Positions 20,255 to 31,063 of a DNA stretch of 64,000 nucleotides are shown here, piece by piece. The notes beneath the pieces were generated by a model, which saw only the letters and a list, made by a program, of their open reading frames with translations, was not told where the DNA came from and did no database searches. The DNA comes from Aplectana chamaeleonis (lineage: Eukaryota > Nematoda > Chromadorea > Rhabditida > Cosmocercidae), in NCBI GenBank assembly GCA_029168955.1, contig JAPDOI010000195.1:992001-1056000 (forward strand), in the 5' to 3' direction. The translations under genes were made by a program, and so were the position numbers. Numbering within the stretch: the first letter of the stretch is position 1; each line of letters opens with the position of its first letter.

Positions 20255-22012
20255 GAGAGACGCAGACATATGGTAGAGCTACCGCCTATACCGGAGCGAA
20301 ATTCCGGTCCGGAGTTGCAGACGACCGCTGTTGCAACACTTATTGCAAGCAGGGGCATACTGGGACTAGGAGGTCCTGGTACGATTAGTCTTCGTCCCAG
20401 CACGTTTATCGTCGAACTGCAGCTTGCAAAAGCGAGCGTCTGCAACTGCGGCCTAGAGCTCCATCCCACTATAGAAATCAAATATGGGGTTCGACTCTGA
20501 AGGCTTAGCTGGCTTATGGAGCAAATGAAGTTTGGAACCCACAACCTTCTCCGCGAATGTTCAGCGGTTCAAAAGTTATCGTCGAAAACTGTTATTTCGT
20601 GGATTGAAATCTGCTGAAGGATCAGGAGAATATTTTTCTAACCTGAAAAATATTATTAGACGAAGAGTTCTACGCGGATCCCTGATCTAAGATTTGATAA
20701 ATTTCTATGCCCAGAGGCAAGTGAGCTGCGAGAGAAAAGTGATAATTCCCCGATTAGATCAAAAAAGTTTTAAGAAAAGTTATGACTGCAGTCTATCATC
20801 TTTTCAAAAGGTTATCACATGTTTTTAAAGTTGGGAATTCAAGCAAATTCAGAGCAAATGCAAAGAAAAAAGAAGAGTAAGAATTATGTCATTTTTTAGA
20901 ATCAAAGATTTGGAGGGAACCTTCACCTTTTTGCATTTCAGATTCCCAAGCAACCTAAACATCGCGAACCGCTGTCTACACCGCAACAAACTTATGTTTA
21001 TGGGTAGGAACGCTAATAAATTCATTCGGAGTAACGCTTCATATCAGGTTGTTCAATAAGTTTTGTCGTTCGTTGAGAAAAACACAATTTTATGGTTCGG
21101 AGTACACTTAATTATTCAGTATACTCTCACTGAACATTGATACTTTTGCTCCAACGATCCTCCAATCTGTGGATCGCATCCCTGAACTCCGAATTCAAAA
21201 GGTCTGCAAAATACGCTTCAACAGCCGTTATAACCTCATCATTTGATGAAAAACGCTTGCCATGCATACATTTTTTGAGTTCTGGAAACAAATGGAAGTC
21301 GCTGGGGGCCAAATCTGGTCAATACGGTGGATGCTCCAACAATTCAAACTTTAATTCATGGATTCTAGCCATTGTCAAAATGCTCATTGACACGGTGCAT
21401 TGTCCTGATGGAGAAGGATTTTTTTCCAGCAAACCGAGTCTTTTTTCACGAATTTTTCCTTCATCTGGTCCAAAAGGTTGCAATAATATTCAGAATTAAT
21501 TGTTTTATCAGTTTGCAAGTTATCCAGAAACAAAATTCCTTTCGCATCCCAAAAAACTGATGCCATAAAAAAAACTTGGCCGATTTCCGGACACGAACTC
21601 GTTTCGAAGCCGAACAACCAGGTTCACACCACTCTTTAGCCTCTTGTCTTGATTCAGGACCATGGTGATAGACCCAAGTCTCATTCATAGTGATGAATCG
21701 ACGCACAAATCCACTCTTTCCTTTTTAAAACGCTCCAAATGTTTCTGAGAAAGTCGCATTCGAATGTGTTTTGTTCCATTGTTAGCAAATGCGGCACCCA
21801 TTGTGCACACGGCTTTCCAAAACCCAAAATTTCACTTAAAATATGCCTCACACTGCCTAATTAGATGTGTAGAGCCTCTACTAAATCTCTCTCAGTCAAT
21901 CGACGATCTTCCAAAACCATATCCTGTATTTTGGCTATGATTTCTGGTATTGATCCGCTTTTTGGGCGTCCTTCACGTGGATCGTTTTCAAGGCTTGAAC
22001 GACCACATTTAA

Positions 22013-22548
22013 AGGCAGTGATCGCGATCAAATATGCTTGTTGTCTTTTTCTCTCTAAACCCTATTCTGGGCCTCGAGTAGGACCTATAAGAAAAAAATC
22101 GCGAAAAAACCATAGTTTTGGGCCAAATTTGAAGCTAGAACTTTCGTCTTTTGATGGTGGACGAGCCCACTCCACATCATCGGCATCGATGACCTCTTAT
22201 ATCAAGAACATCAGCTGGCTTGAAATTGAATTTCAATAAATGAACCTTCGGATTTATGTACACATCTAGTCAAAAACATTGACTTTCTTTCAATGCTCAT
22301 CTGTTTCTATTAGGTAAATTTGCATTTATTTCTTCCTCTGAATGTCGATGATTTTTGACTGCTCGGCATGAGACTGCGATCTTTTTGTTCAGCGCAGTGC
22401 ACGTGTGCACGAATTGACATCTTTGGGCCCTAGAAACTCTGATTCTAGCCCGTTTTTGACCGCGCTTTCTTCATAGTGTTTCAGCTGCTTTTGATCTAAG
22501 CTGATTTTGATAGTTTTTTCGATAACGTTTTTATCGTGACCACTGCCT
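22013..22548. mobile_element. Family A TTAA-flanked element A2 (subfamily 2)
   Basis: AGGCAGTGATCGCGATCAAA at the left and TTATCGTGACCACTGCCT at the right, flanked by TTAA at 22009-22012 and 22549-22552. Inserted in the mariner transposase at GAATTTAAATG. The interior matches A9 (47059-47605) in the opposite orientation. The right TTAA is shared with element B. Confidence 0.92.
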
Positions 22549-22552
22549 TTAA

Positions 22553-22896
22553 CCCATTCACGACCGCGTGTCCCACCGGTGGGGCATTTTTTTTCAAAAA
22601 TCGATTTCTCCACCGCATGAAGGATTTTCAAAACCTAATCATGGTCAATGTATTTACCTATTATAGACTCGAATATGGACTTCGTGGTCCGCTGGCAGCT
22701 TAACCACTACAATATATCTGACCCTTCGAATGTAGCGAGGTCGAAAACCGCAAACATGAGTACAGATCGTATTTCTCTTTGGTGGCGTACCATTCGAGCA
22801 AAAGTGGCCCACCGATGGGACACTTTATACGGTGACGCAATATTGCACACTGTCCGAACGTGCAACCACCCAAAATTAGGCGTGGTCGTGAATGGG
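22553..22896. mobile_element. TTAA element B, piggyBac-like ends
   Basis: CCCATTCACGACC at the left and GGTCGTGAATGGG at the right, flanked by TTAA at 22549-22552 and 22897-22900; 344 bp. A TTAACCC start is a hallmark of piggyBac-superfamily ends. The interior is non-coding and includes a CCCACCGGTGGGGC palindrome near 22577. Confidence 0.88.
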
Positions 22897-23551
22897 TTAA
22901 ATTCAGCAATCCATCTTTCTACTGTTCTTATTGTAGGTGAACAATCATTATACACATTTAACATGCGTTCATGAATTTCTTTTGGTGCTACACCTTTCCA
23001 AAATAAGAATTGTATAACTGCACGATACTCAGTTTTTTCCATTGCTGTGACGCGGTGACCCTAAATGGCTTGTAAGCAAAGAATGAATTGACAGATTGAA
23101 ATGAAACTTCACATACAATCATATGAAGAGTGTACCAACCAAAAAAATTGGGCTAGTAGCAACGCCCTCTCTTATCGAACGACAAAACTTATTGAACAAC
23201 CTGGTAAATGTAGTGGGCATACTCGAATGGTTCAGAAAGTGGTTTCGGGAACTTACATATATCCCCTCTGAAATAACCACCTGGTCCAAGTATCCTTCCC
23301 TTGAACGATCATGTCTAAAACTATCGAACCGCTGTTTTTTTCCTCATCACAGTAATGACCTCCTTAGCTTGGGATGAACTGTGTTCAGTGAGGCGATGAT
23401 TCTTTTATTTTGGTGCCTCTCTATGTTTCAGAACTTGGGCAGACGTGGCACAGGTTTGGTACTTGAATACGCGTAGAGTTTCAGTTTTGTCTATTTCATT
23501 GGTATTTATCCCACTTATGTATACTGAGAGTTTGTTCAAGTACTGCCTTAA

Positions 23552-23999
23552 AGGCAGTGTTCACGATAAACTTCACTTCCGATATCTCCACGGCTTACGG
23601 AAGGTCTGGTGCCCTATATAGCAAGGCATGCTCAAACATGGCACGAAAGACGCGTTTTTGAGCCAAAATAGGCCCTCCCTTGTTTACGCTGATTTTTGAG
23701 TGTGGAGGAATTGACCGCTATGAAAGATGGTAGCATTCAATGCAATCAAGCGATCAGCTCACTTATCAGCACTTCCTTGACTTGATCATTCGTGTAATCT
23801 GAGTCTTCATTTGTTCTTTTCGAGGGGCGGATCTGGGGCACCAGACGTGTCCGGGGCACCAAAACGCTTGTTTGCAGCCGTTATTTTGCCGCTCCTGGCT
23901 CGTTTTCTACCGTTCTTTCGACATTGGGAGCGTAGGATCCTCCTCTACTATCATTTCACTGTGGAAAGTCAACGAGGATGATCATCGTGAACACTGCCT
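23552..23999. mobile_element. Family A TTAA-flanked element A3 (subfamily 3)
   Basis: AGGCAGTGTTCACGATAAAC to a CATCGTGAACACTGCCT end with TTAA on both sides (23548-23551 and 24000-24003); 448 bp. E2 lacks it, keeping a near-TTAA site. It shares length and interior (CTCCACGGCTTACGGAAGGT) with A5 at 41899-42346. Confidence 0.92.
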
Positions 24000-24750
24000 T
24001 TAAACAGTTTCACTTTGAACCTCAACCTCAAACGTCCTTCTATATAGAAACACTTCATTCACTGAACTTCTGAGACGTTCCTACATCGAGTGAGGTTCGG
24101 GCTACATATTTGTGGGATTATTACTCAGTATCAATTACGAATTACGAATTACGATTTACGAATTACGAGGAATTTTGAAAATTACGATTTAAGATTTACG
24201 AAATTACAAAATTCAGTTACGCACAGCCCTGGTAGCCATTAATTGTCGTCTATGCAAAAATTGTTTCAATCAAATGACTGATTCAAATTCCGCTTCCGAA
24301 TATTGTAGAACTCATGTTCGCATATAGCTATGCACGGCTTTCCAAGGTATATTTCAGAAAAAGTATTTTTTGAGTTCTTGAATACGACTGCGTAGAATGT
24401 TCTTGGAATGGCTCCGCGGCTTGTACTTCGAAAAACTTGTTCAGATTCGGAAACGGATTCCGGTTTTTCTTATCAGCTGTACAGTTTTTCAGGGAATCGC
24501 CATCAGAACAATTAAGGGTTTTCTGCGACAACGGCTAAATCTCACCATTTGAGGGTTATAACGCTTTTGCTTAGAACCGAAGCGATTCCTCGCCCTACAT
24601 CGCGCGACGTCATCTTGGGACCATAATATTTATATCCAAGACGTTGGAAGTCGTTTAGTTCGAAATGGTAATGACAGTAGGCTATTAATATCCTGCGCCA
24701 CCTAGGCATGTATATAGGTGTCTGGAACAACCAACGGTGAAATATTTGTT

Positions 24751-25312
24751 GAAAATGGTGCAATCCCCCCATAGGAGAGCGATGACAGTGAATCATCGCT
24801 CCCCTACAATACCGCTCGTAGGATTTGGTCAGAAAGCGAGCGAGGTCGGGTTTTCGCGTCTTTTTCGTCTTTTTTGTATAACTCTCATCAAAGTCAAATT
24901 TGAGCGAAACTCGGGAGATATTCGTGATCCTCTCGTTGAGGGCTACCCAATGGTTTAGCCTTTGTGGTGATTACGTTGAGAACTACAGAAGTTTCGCAAT
25001 CACCCAGGTTTGTGATTACGGTACCGTGATGGATGGTGCGCTACCGTCTCCGCCTGCGTTTCCCTGTGTCTACCGTATATAGAGAGCTGGTTGATTGCGA
25101 AATTTCCATGGTTCTCAACGAAATCCTTACAATAGCTACACCATTGGATAGCCCTCCAGGCCTGGATTATGAATATCTCCCTAGTTTCGCTCAAGTTTGA
25201 CTTTGAAGCGAGTTATACAAAAAGACGAAAAAGACGCGAAAATCCGGACCTCGCTTGATTTCTGACCAAATCCTATGAGCGGTATTGTATGGGGGATCGC
25301 ACCATTGTTTTC
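24751..25312. repeat. Foldback V, arms about 220-260 bp
   Basis: ATGGTGCAATCCCCC at the left end is inverted at the right end near 25290-25305. Inside, AGGATTTGGTCAGAAAGCGA, TTTTCGTCTTTTTTGTATAA and GAGCGAAACTCGGGAGATAT each have an inverted partner. The left arm has an extra block of about 40 bp (ATAGGAGAGCGATGACAGTG). It lies within the remaining family C1 sequence. Confidence 0.85.
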
Positions 25313-26134
25313 ATCAGTGAACTAATTTTCGGATAGTTCACGAAATTTTCAAAAATTGTTAGCCGTTTGCCTTTAGACGTACCCCAAAAAAGCCCGTCGG
25401 TCATTTAAGTCGATTGTCGTATGTCGCAATTATGCACATCCCTGGAGTGATTCTCACGAGATCACAAATTTGATTAATAGCGGTTTAGTGGTAAGGATGG
25501 ATAGGTATCTGGGAAATGATGGTTTGGTGCTTTTAGACCCGAGGTTCAAGGATACATTTTTCGATGCCAGCAGCGAGTAAACTTTGTTCCGTTTTCCGAT
25601 TCCGATTTTCGCAAATTTTGGGCCTCGGAATTATGCTTTCCGACTTCCGAAAATTCGAAACTTGTTCCGATTTTCGATTTCCGAAATTTTAATTTTGTTT
25701 CGATTTCCGAAATTTTAGTGTTGTTCCGATTTCCGTTTTCCGATTTCCGAAATTCTAAACCTTCATTCCGCTCATGCCTGATCCCCATCTCTCATTTTCG
25801 GCATGCACATCTCTCCCCGCGTGTTTCAAGGGGACGACCACGATCCACGTCTCAGGCGATTTCGTCCCCTCAGAGAGAGGTAGGAAGACGGGTGGATTGG
25901 AGCACCATTTTGGTATTGGAGCGAGCTTTTCTGAGCTGTCGGCCTAAAGTTTGTAATGCTTGCATGGAGGGGGGAAGCTTCCATGATTGTTCATTGCCGT
26001 ACTATAACTAATTACGATAATGAGTTTTCGAGCAGTATTCTATGTATTTAAGCAACCACTTCACACTTTCTACACTATCAGATTCGACCGATTTTCCATT
26101 TTTTTTTCGTTCAGTTTTCTTAACGATTAACACT

Positions 26135-26369
26135 GAGACTTCTTCTTACAAATTTATTGGTAAGCTTTCGTCGCCCTAACGACTTTCTCAAACTAGTTGT
26201 TGGTCCTTTCCCAGAGAGTGGAAACTACGGCGGCTATACGGAGGATAAAGCGAGCGTCACAACCGTAGAGCCGCCGTTGTTTCCACTCTCTGGGAAAGGA
26301 CCAACAACTGGTTTGAGAAAGCCGTTAGGGCGACGAAAGCTCACCAATAAATTGGTAAGAAGAAGTCTC
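26135..26369. repeat. Near-perfect palindrome, 107-bp arms, 21-bp loop
   Basis: Arms 26135-26241 and 26263-26369 are inverted with 6 mismatches in 107 positions by my hand alignment and no indels. Ends are GAGACTTCTTCTTAC and its complement. No repeated flank is obvious. It would form a hairpin of over 100 bp if transcribed. Confidence 0.92.
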
Positions 26370-27394
26370 GCACAAAACAGAAGAAGAAAACGCATATGAA
26401 AGATGAGACTCCGGGATAACAGCATTCTGTATAATCACTGAGTATAAACTGACTTCGATGTCACATTTTAGTTGCCCCCAAATCTTCGTTGAGTAGAATA
26501 GTTCATTAATGTGGTTGTAAACAATGCAATATACGCTTTGATTATGCGCTCATCATTGATATACATAAACATGGCTTCTGGAAGTAGTTTTGCAAGCTTT
26601 TTTTCAGCTGAACTAGACGCTTCGCTAGCTTTTTTAGTGTAGAGCGAGGAGAAAACCACTTTTTAGTTCAAATTACGAGCATCAATTTCACATTTCAAAA
26701 TGAATACTTCGATTCTAGGGAGAAATGTGAGTGTTCGCCGTTGTTCTCAACTATTGTTCCTTGTCTCTAATAATGGTCGAAATGTACTTTTCATCTGGAA
26801 GCGGTTTTTCCTATTTTGATGGTTTAAGAACGCCTTTTTGAACGGTATGTGAGTGCTATTACAAACGAGGGGGGGGGGTCCACTATGGCATTACACTTGG
26901 CCACGCTCATTTTTTCGCACCGCAAAGCAATTTGAACACCATCCTTTGGTTTCACTCCCCTTCCAAAATCAGGAAATTTATTGCGGCACGAAAAAATCGT
27001 GGTAGCCAAAAGCGATACCATAGTGCACCCTTTACTTACGATAGCACCGGTATGTGAACAGCGACTGGAGAAAATTCGATCGATACAGCGTATTAACCTT
27101 CGCTTGTGAATTCGAACTGCTTTAAAATCAGAAACAATCGTCTTTTAATTACGTACATAGCTGAAAGAATATTGAGTTTTTCACAATTCCTCAACGTAGC
27201 CTGCAAGCAAACATCGCATACAATCTGTCCGCTTCGGTATATCAACGGCGATTGCGGAGGACGCGTCTTAGCTCGAGAATGAAATTTTTGAAGCTGTCTT
27301 CGCCCTCTCCACGTTTAGTATGGATGCTCTGCTTCTCAACCTTCTCCCCGCAAGGAAGCCACTCCGCCTCCTTCCCGCGAGTTGTGCATTCGAT

Positions 27395-27451
27395 GTCATC
27401 CCCGCGTGTTCCCGGAGTGGATCCGCCCCGCCGGGAACACGCGGGGATGAC
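27395..27451. repeat. Perfect 21-bp-arm GC-rich hairpin
   Basis: Arms 27395-27415 and 27431-27451 are exact reverse complements, with core CATCCCCGCGTGTTCCCGG and a 15-base loop. A nearby segment rich in GCACATCTCTCCCCGCG recurs at about 25800 and, in weaker form, at 17828. Confidence 0.88.
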
Positions 27452-27503
27452 TTCTTCGCCGGGGAGAGATGTGCATATGGCCCCAGTTCTCGTCCCACTG
27501 TAA

Positions 27504-28661
27504 GGGGTCGTTTATACTTCCGCCGCGGCGCGGCGAGATGCAATACAGCCATATCGATCAAGCGGCGCCGCTTCGCGGCGCCGCGAGGCGTTTAGAGTTT
27601 TTCTGCTCGAAACCTTCCCACGGCGCCGGCATGTGGATCGAATCCACACCGCGGGTGTGGCTAAGGAGCAGTTCGGCTGGTACACAACGCGCGGAGGGAA
27701 AACGCTGTGCGCGCTCATCGTCCTTGGGGCTCCTTAACCGAGGGCACTCAAAAAATTAGTTGTTGTTCCATTTTAGCCGATCCCCTTTATCGTTTTTTTT
27801 GCATTTTGTTCATGTAGGTTGATGTGTCAGACGTAGGGTCGGCGTCGGAATCAATATCACAATCTCCCGTTGCGCTCCAAGAAGCAAACAAAAAGAACTC
27901 TAAAAAAACTTGTATACAAAGTGCGAATTCCATTGAAACGATGGTATGAGAAGCATTGCGCCTAAAGAAGCACATTATAAACAAAAAAACATGAAAAAAA
28001 TGCAAAAAACGATTAAGCGGGACGTCTACAATGGGACAACGACTATTTTTTTAGAAGTTCCTCGGTTAACGCGCCCCAAGGACGATGAGCGCTCACAGCG
28101 TTTTTTCCGTCGCGGGTCGCGTGTGCTAGCCGAACTGCTCCTTAGCCACACCCGCGGTGTGGATTCGATCCACATGCCCACGGCGCCGCACGTGGCCGCC
28201 GCCTGGGTGCTGCCGCGCCGCCCGGCGAGAGGAGGCGGCGCGGCGGCTGCGTGCGATTCTCTTTAGCATCACATGCTTTTTTGCTGATATTTCATATACA
28301 TTCTCAGTTTGGTTCCTCTGATTCATCGCTAAATTTTCTTTCGAGGTCCTGGGAGTTGTTTAGAGTAGGCTGGGTTGTGAGTTCTTTTTTTTTGCTTTTG
28401 AAATTATTTTTCTATAGAGAAAAAATTTCAGAAGACTCTATCTGCTTTCGAGTGCGGTGTTGTACAAAAAATTATAAATGTTTCTTTTGCAGAAGAAATC
28501 ACTCATTAAAATCGGCCTTGTGTTATGTCAGAGCTACTCCAGGCTGTGTTTAGCGTTTTTCTGCAGTTTCGCCGCGTCAGTTCGCCGCAGCTCGATTATA
28601 CATCATAGTGGCGCGATTTTCAAGCGGCGCGCCGCTCCGCGGCGGAAGTATGAACGATCCC
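27504..28661. mobile_element. Harbinger-like element H with GC-rich arms
   Basis: Left end GGGGTCGTTTATACTTCCGC and right end GCGGAAGTATGAACGATCCC are inverted. TAA flanks both sides (27501-27503 and 28662-28664). A 3-bp TWA duplication and a GGG tip fit PIF/Harbinger. Inside is a second inverted pair, GATCGAATCCACACCGCGGG against its partner near 28150-28175, with CCGCGGCGCGGCG-type runs. About 1.16 kb, no transposase recognised. Confidence 0.75.
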
Positions 28662-28763
28662 TAAAAGCTTGTCCAAATTGGTTGCTCGAATATGGCTACT
28701 TTGGTTAGTGTTTGATGCTTACAACGACGTAAATGTTCCAGTATAGGCTGTTCGCATCAATTA

Positions 28764-29186
28764 CAATACCGCCGCTATCCAAGGGAAAGCATGGGCGAAA
28801 TGGGCAAAGTGGGTATTCAAAGCGTCTTCCAACAACAACTCGCCTCTAAGTGCTCCGTTTTCAATTTTGAAAGGACCAAAATGTCCACCGTGCCACAATC
28901 TATCTAACTATTTGAGATAAAGTTAGAAATTTTTTAATAAAACGAAACAACCGTGAGCGATCTCTAGTATGGTGAAAACGAAAATGTATTTCGCTTTAAA
29001 AAATGATGTTGCTCCCAAGTTTCGCAAAATATTCATGCATGATTGACTAGAACACGACATGTTGTACATTTTGGCGTTTTCAAAATTGAAAACGGAGCAC
29101 TTTAAGGCGAGTTGTGGTCAAAAGACGCTTTATGTGCCCACTTTCCCCATTTCCCCCATTTTTTTTCTTGGATAGCGGCGGTATTG
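28764..29186. mobile_element. Tc1/mariner-type foldback Y
   Basis: CAATACCGCCGCTATCCA and TGGATAGCGGCGGTATTG are flanked by TA on both sides (28762-28763 and 29187-29188). The arms are complementary for about 130 bp, through AAGTGCTCCGTTTTCAATTT. 423 bp, no coding capacity. It ends 18 bases before family C copy C2. Confidence 0.88.
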
Positions 29187-29514
29187 TAGTTTCACTATCT
29201 CAACCAGGGAAGAGCGGAATAAAAATTCAAAATTTCGGAAATCGGTCTTCGGGTTTCGGAACAAAATTTTTTTTCTCGGTTCTCGGATATCGGGTGCGAA
29301 ACGCCCAAAAATGCTCTGAACTTCGGTTTTCGGAACGCGAAACGCGGAAATTTTCAAAAAATGTCAAACTTTTATAGAGTCTCAGAAACACATTTGGTTC
29401 CAGGGAATCATTCTCAAAGAGATTCTGTCTTAATGAATGACCAACTATGCAACTTCAGTAGACCATCTGGATACATATAGAAATCGATCCCAAAAAATGC
29501 ACAGATAGGCACTA

Positions 29515-31054
29515 CAGTGCGTTGCAAAATTATACGACATACCCCAGATTTCGCTATCCCAAACTTCGCGTGATTTAAGGAGACAAACGGTTAACGCCAA
29601 TCGATGAAGCACACTCGAGAACCCCTGGGTACGAATCTTCATTAGAGCTACTGGCAGGAATCTGGCAACGGAAATTGTCAGAAACGACAGTTGCAAAATT
29701 ATACGACATGGCTGACGTTCTCGCAGAAATTGCAATTCTAGACCCTTCGTATCAGTTCGTTCATGGTAAAAACCATTATAAACATCAAGTTAATAGTCTT
29801 CAGAATTGCCTTGATGCCCAACCACTTCGAAAACTCTTTTTGGTATGTTTAAACCCAGCTTTTTGTGAAAGCCCATTTCAATCTGCGCCCATTCGCTTAT
29901 AACGGCTAATTTGAGCGAAACCACACACTCGTATTTTATCCTCTGGTTGCATACTAGAAGCTCGGGAAGATATCAAACGCTTTCCTCTGGGTTGAGGTCC
30001 TGAAAACCGGTCGGCCATTCTAGCAAATTGGCATGATTGGCCTGAAACCAAGCCTGCGTCGTCCTACTGACAAGACGTGAACGCGGATACGGACTAGAAA
30101 GAACTGAAAATGAAATTCCGACACATTCTGATAAACAGTGAGGTTCACAGGTCATGTCGCGAAAACCTGGTCCAGCTTGTCACATCACCTGAATCTGGGT
30201 CTATATGTACATTATTTTTTCCACACACATTCTCCTCCAGAGTTCCTACACGAAGATAAGTGTGGGTTCTTTTGTAGATCTCTCCAGTGCTTAGAATACT
30301 TGGTTAAAATAATTAAATAGATAAGAATATTTCAGGCTCGTTCGGACTGAGCTTGCCTTCGACCGATAAGAAAGGGTTTCGAAGGATCCACCTATGGATC
30401 AGAACTATCCTTGAGTAGGAACTTCCGAGGAGAAAGAGAAATGTGTCGACCCGGATTCGGGTGGTGGACCAGGTTTTTGGGACATGATCTATGAACCTCA
30501 CAGATTATCAGACAGTGTCGGAATATCAATTCCAGTTCTTTCTTGTCCGTATCCGCCATTAATTCTTGTCAGTAGGGCGACGCAAGCTTGGTTTGAAGCC
30601 GATCATACCACTTTGCTAGAATTTTCGGTTCGCAGGACTTCAACTTAGAGGAAAACGTTTGATATATTCCCGAACTTCCAATATACAACCAGAGAAGACA
30701 ATACGAGTGTGTGATTTCGCTAAAAATAGCCGTTATAAGCGAATGTGCGCATATCGGAAGGGGCGTTCACAAAAAGCTGGGTTTAAACATACCAAAAAAA
30801 GTTTTCGAAGTGGTTGGGCATCAAGGCAATTCTGAAGACTATTAACTTGATGTTCATAATGGTTTTTACCATGAATGAACTGATACAGATGGTGTAGAAA
30901 AGAAATTTCTACGAGAACGTCAGCTATGGCGTATAATTTTGCAACGGTCGTTTTTGACAATTTCCGTTGCCAGATTCCTGCCAGTTGCTCTAATTTCATG
31001 CGAAGTTTGGAATCGCGAAAAATGGGGTATGTCGTATAATTTTGCAACGCACTG
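29515..31054. mobile_element. Foldback element from two inverted Tc1-like copies
   Basis: CAGTGCGTTGCAAAATTATA and its complement form the ends, with TA flanks at 29513-29514 and 31055-31056. The two halves, about 650-760 bp each, are inverted copies: the frame segment LPRLYQF/YQFVHGKNHY-type appears in both arms, and GTTCGTTCATGGTAAAAACC occurs in both orientations. It looks like two damaged Tc1-like elements joined head to head. A third partial copy lies at 58376-58656. Confidence 0.9.
29973..30155 (-). pseudogene. Tc1-like transposase remnant
   Basis: On the reverse strand the frame reads RTTQAWFQANHANLLEWPTG then FQDLNPEES. This matches the block around the second and third catalytic positions of Tc1 transposases (W-x-A/L-WP-x-x-SPDLNPIE). 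Upstream and downstream frames are broken. The right half of the foldback carries a more decayed version on the other strand. Confidence 0.8.
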
Positions 31055-31063
31055 TATACTTTA

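Larger units (their letters stand above)
21127..23042 (-). pseudogene. Mariner transposase, interrupted and mutated
   Basis: The start reads MEKTEYRAVIQFLFWKGVAP with the helix-turn-helix region KEIHERMLNVYNDCSPTIRT. It is split by elements A2 and B after WIAEF. It resumes toward ITMNETWVYHHGPES, where the first catalytic aspartate of the DD34D triad is replaced by asparagine. HQDNAPC and APSDFHLFPELKK follow, so the second and third aspartates are present. Frames shift between segments. Inactive by insertion, frameshift and loss of the first catalytic residue. Confidence 0.92.
21044..23204 (-). mobile_element. Mariner element 1, inside E1, itself carrying two insertions
   Basis: Terminal repeats TCAGGTTGTTCAATAAG and CTTATTGAACAACCTGG are flanked by TA at 21042-21043 and 23205-23206. 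E2 keeps the empty TA site near 61998-62002. Without the two TTAA elements at 22013-22896 the length is about 1.27 kb, the usual size for mariner. The transposase frame is on the reverse strand. The element is close to the copy at 31064-32355. Confidence 0.95.
19506..24231. mobile_element. hAT-like element family E, copy E1, interrupted by three insertions
   Basis: Terminal repeats are CAGGGCTGTGCG and CGCACAGCCCTG. The flanking 8-mers GTAACCAT (19498-19505) and GTAGCCAT (24232-24239) differ at one base. Subterminal sequence is a series of AATTACGAATTACGATTTAC motifs. Alignment to E2 (61437-63274, reverse orientation) shows three extra blocks in E1: 19974-20254, 21044-23204 and 23552-23999. 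Without these and their target copies about 1823 bp remain, against 1838 bp for E2. An internal foldback lies near 20290-20470. No transposase is recognised, so E appears non-autonomous. Confidence 0.9.
17873..25780. mobile_element. Large family C hAT-like element, copy C1, filled with later insertions
   Basis: The left end CAGGGATGAGCGGAATTCCG and right end CATTCCGCTCATGCCTG form terminal inverted repeats. The 8-bp target duplication ATCCCCAT at 17865-17872 and 25781-25788 is identical. Subterminal regions are rich in TTCCGATTTCCG-type repeats. Eight-base duplications and a CAGGG tip are typical of hAT elements. About 4.7 kb of the interior is element E1 (19506-24231). The remaining sequence includes foldback V and no clear transposase. 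A frame near 18340-18440 (QFAELIAKRL...) looks protein-like but is unassigned. The small element at 48267-48427 is a deletion derivative of the same family. Confidence 0.78.

Noticed and set aside
24900..25194. Two similar 60-64 codon frames on opposite strands starting MSETREIF
   Set aside because: They are mirror images produced by the two arms of foldback V, not a conserved gene pair.
25480..25560. tRNA-like box pair (TTAGTGGTAAGG and GAGGTTCAAGG)
   Set aside because: The B box deviates at the last conserved positions and no cloverleaf forms; at most an old tRNA-derived fragment.
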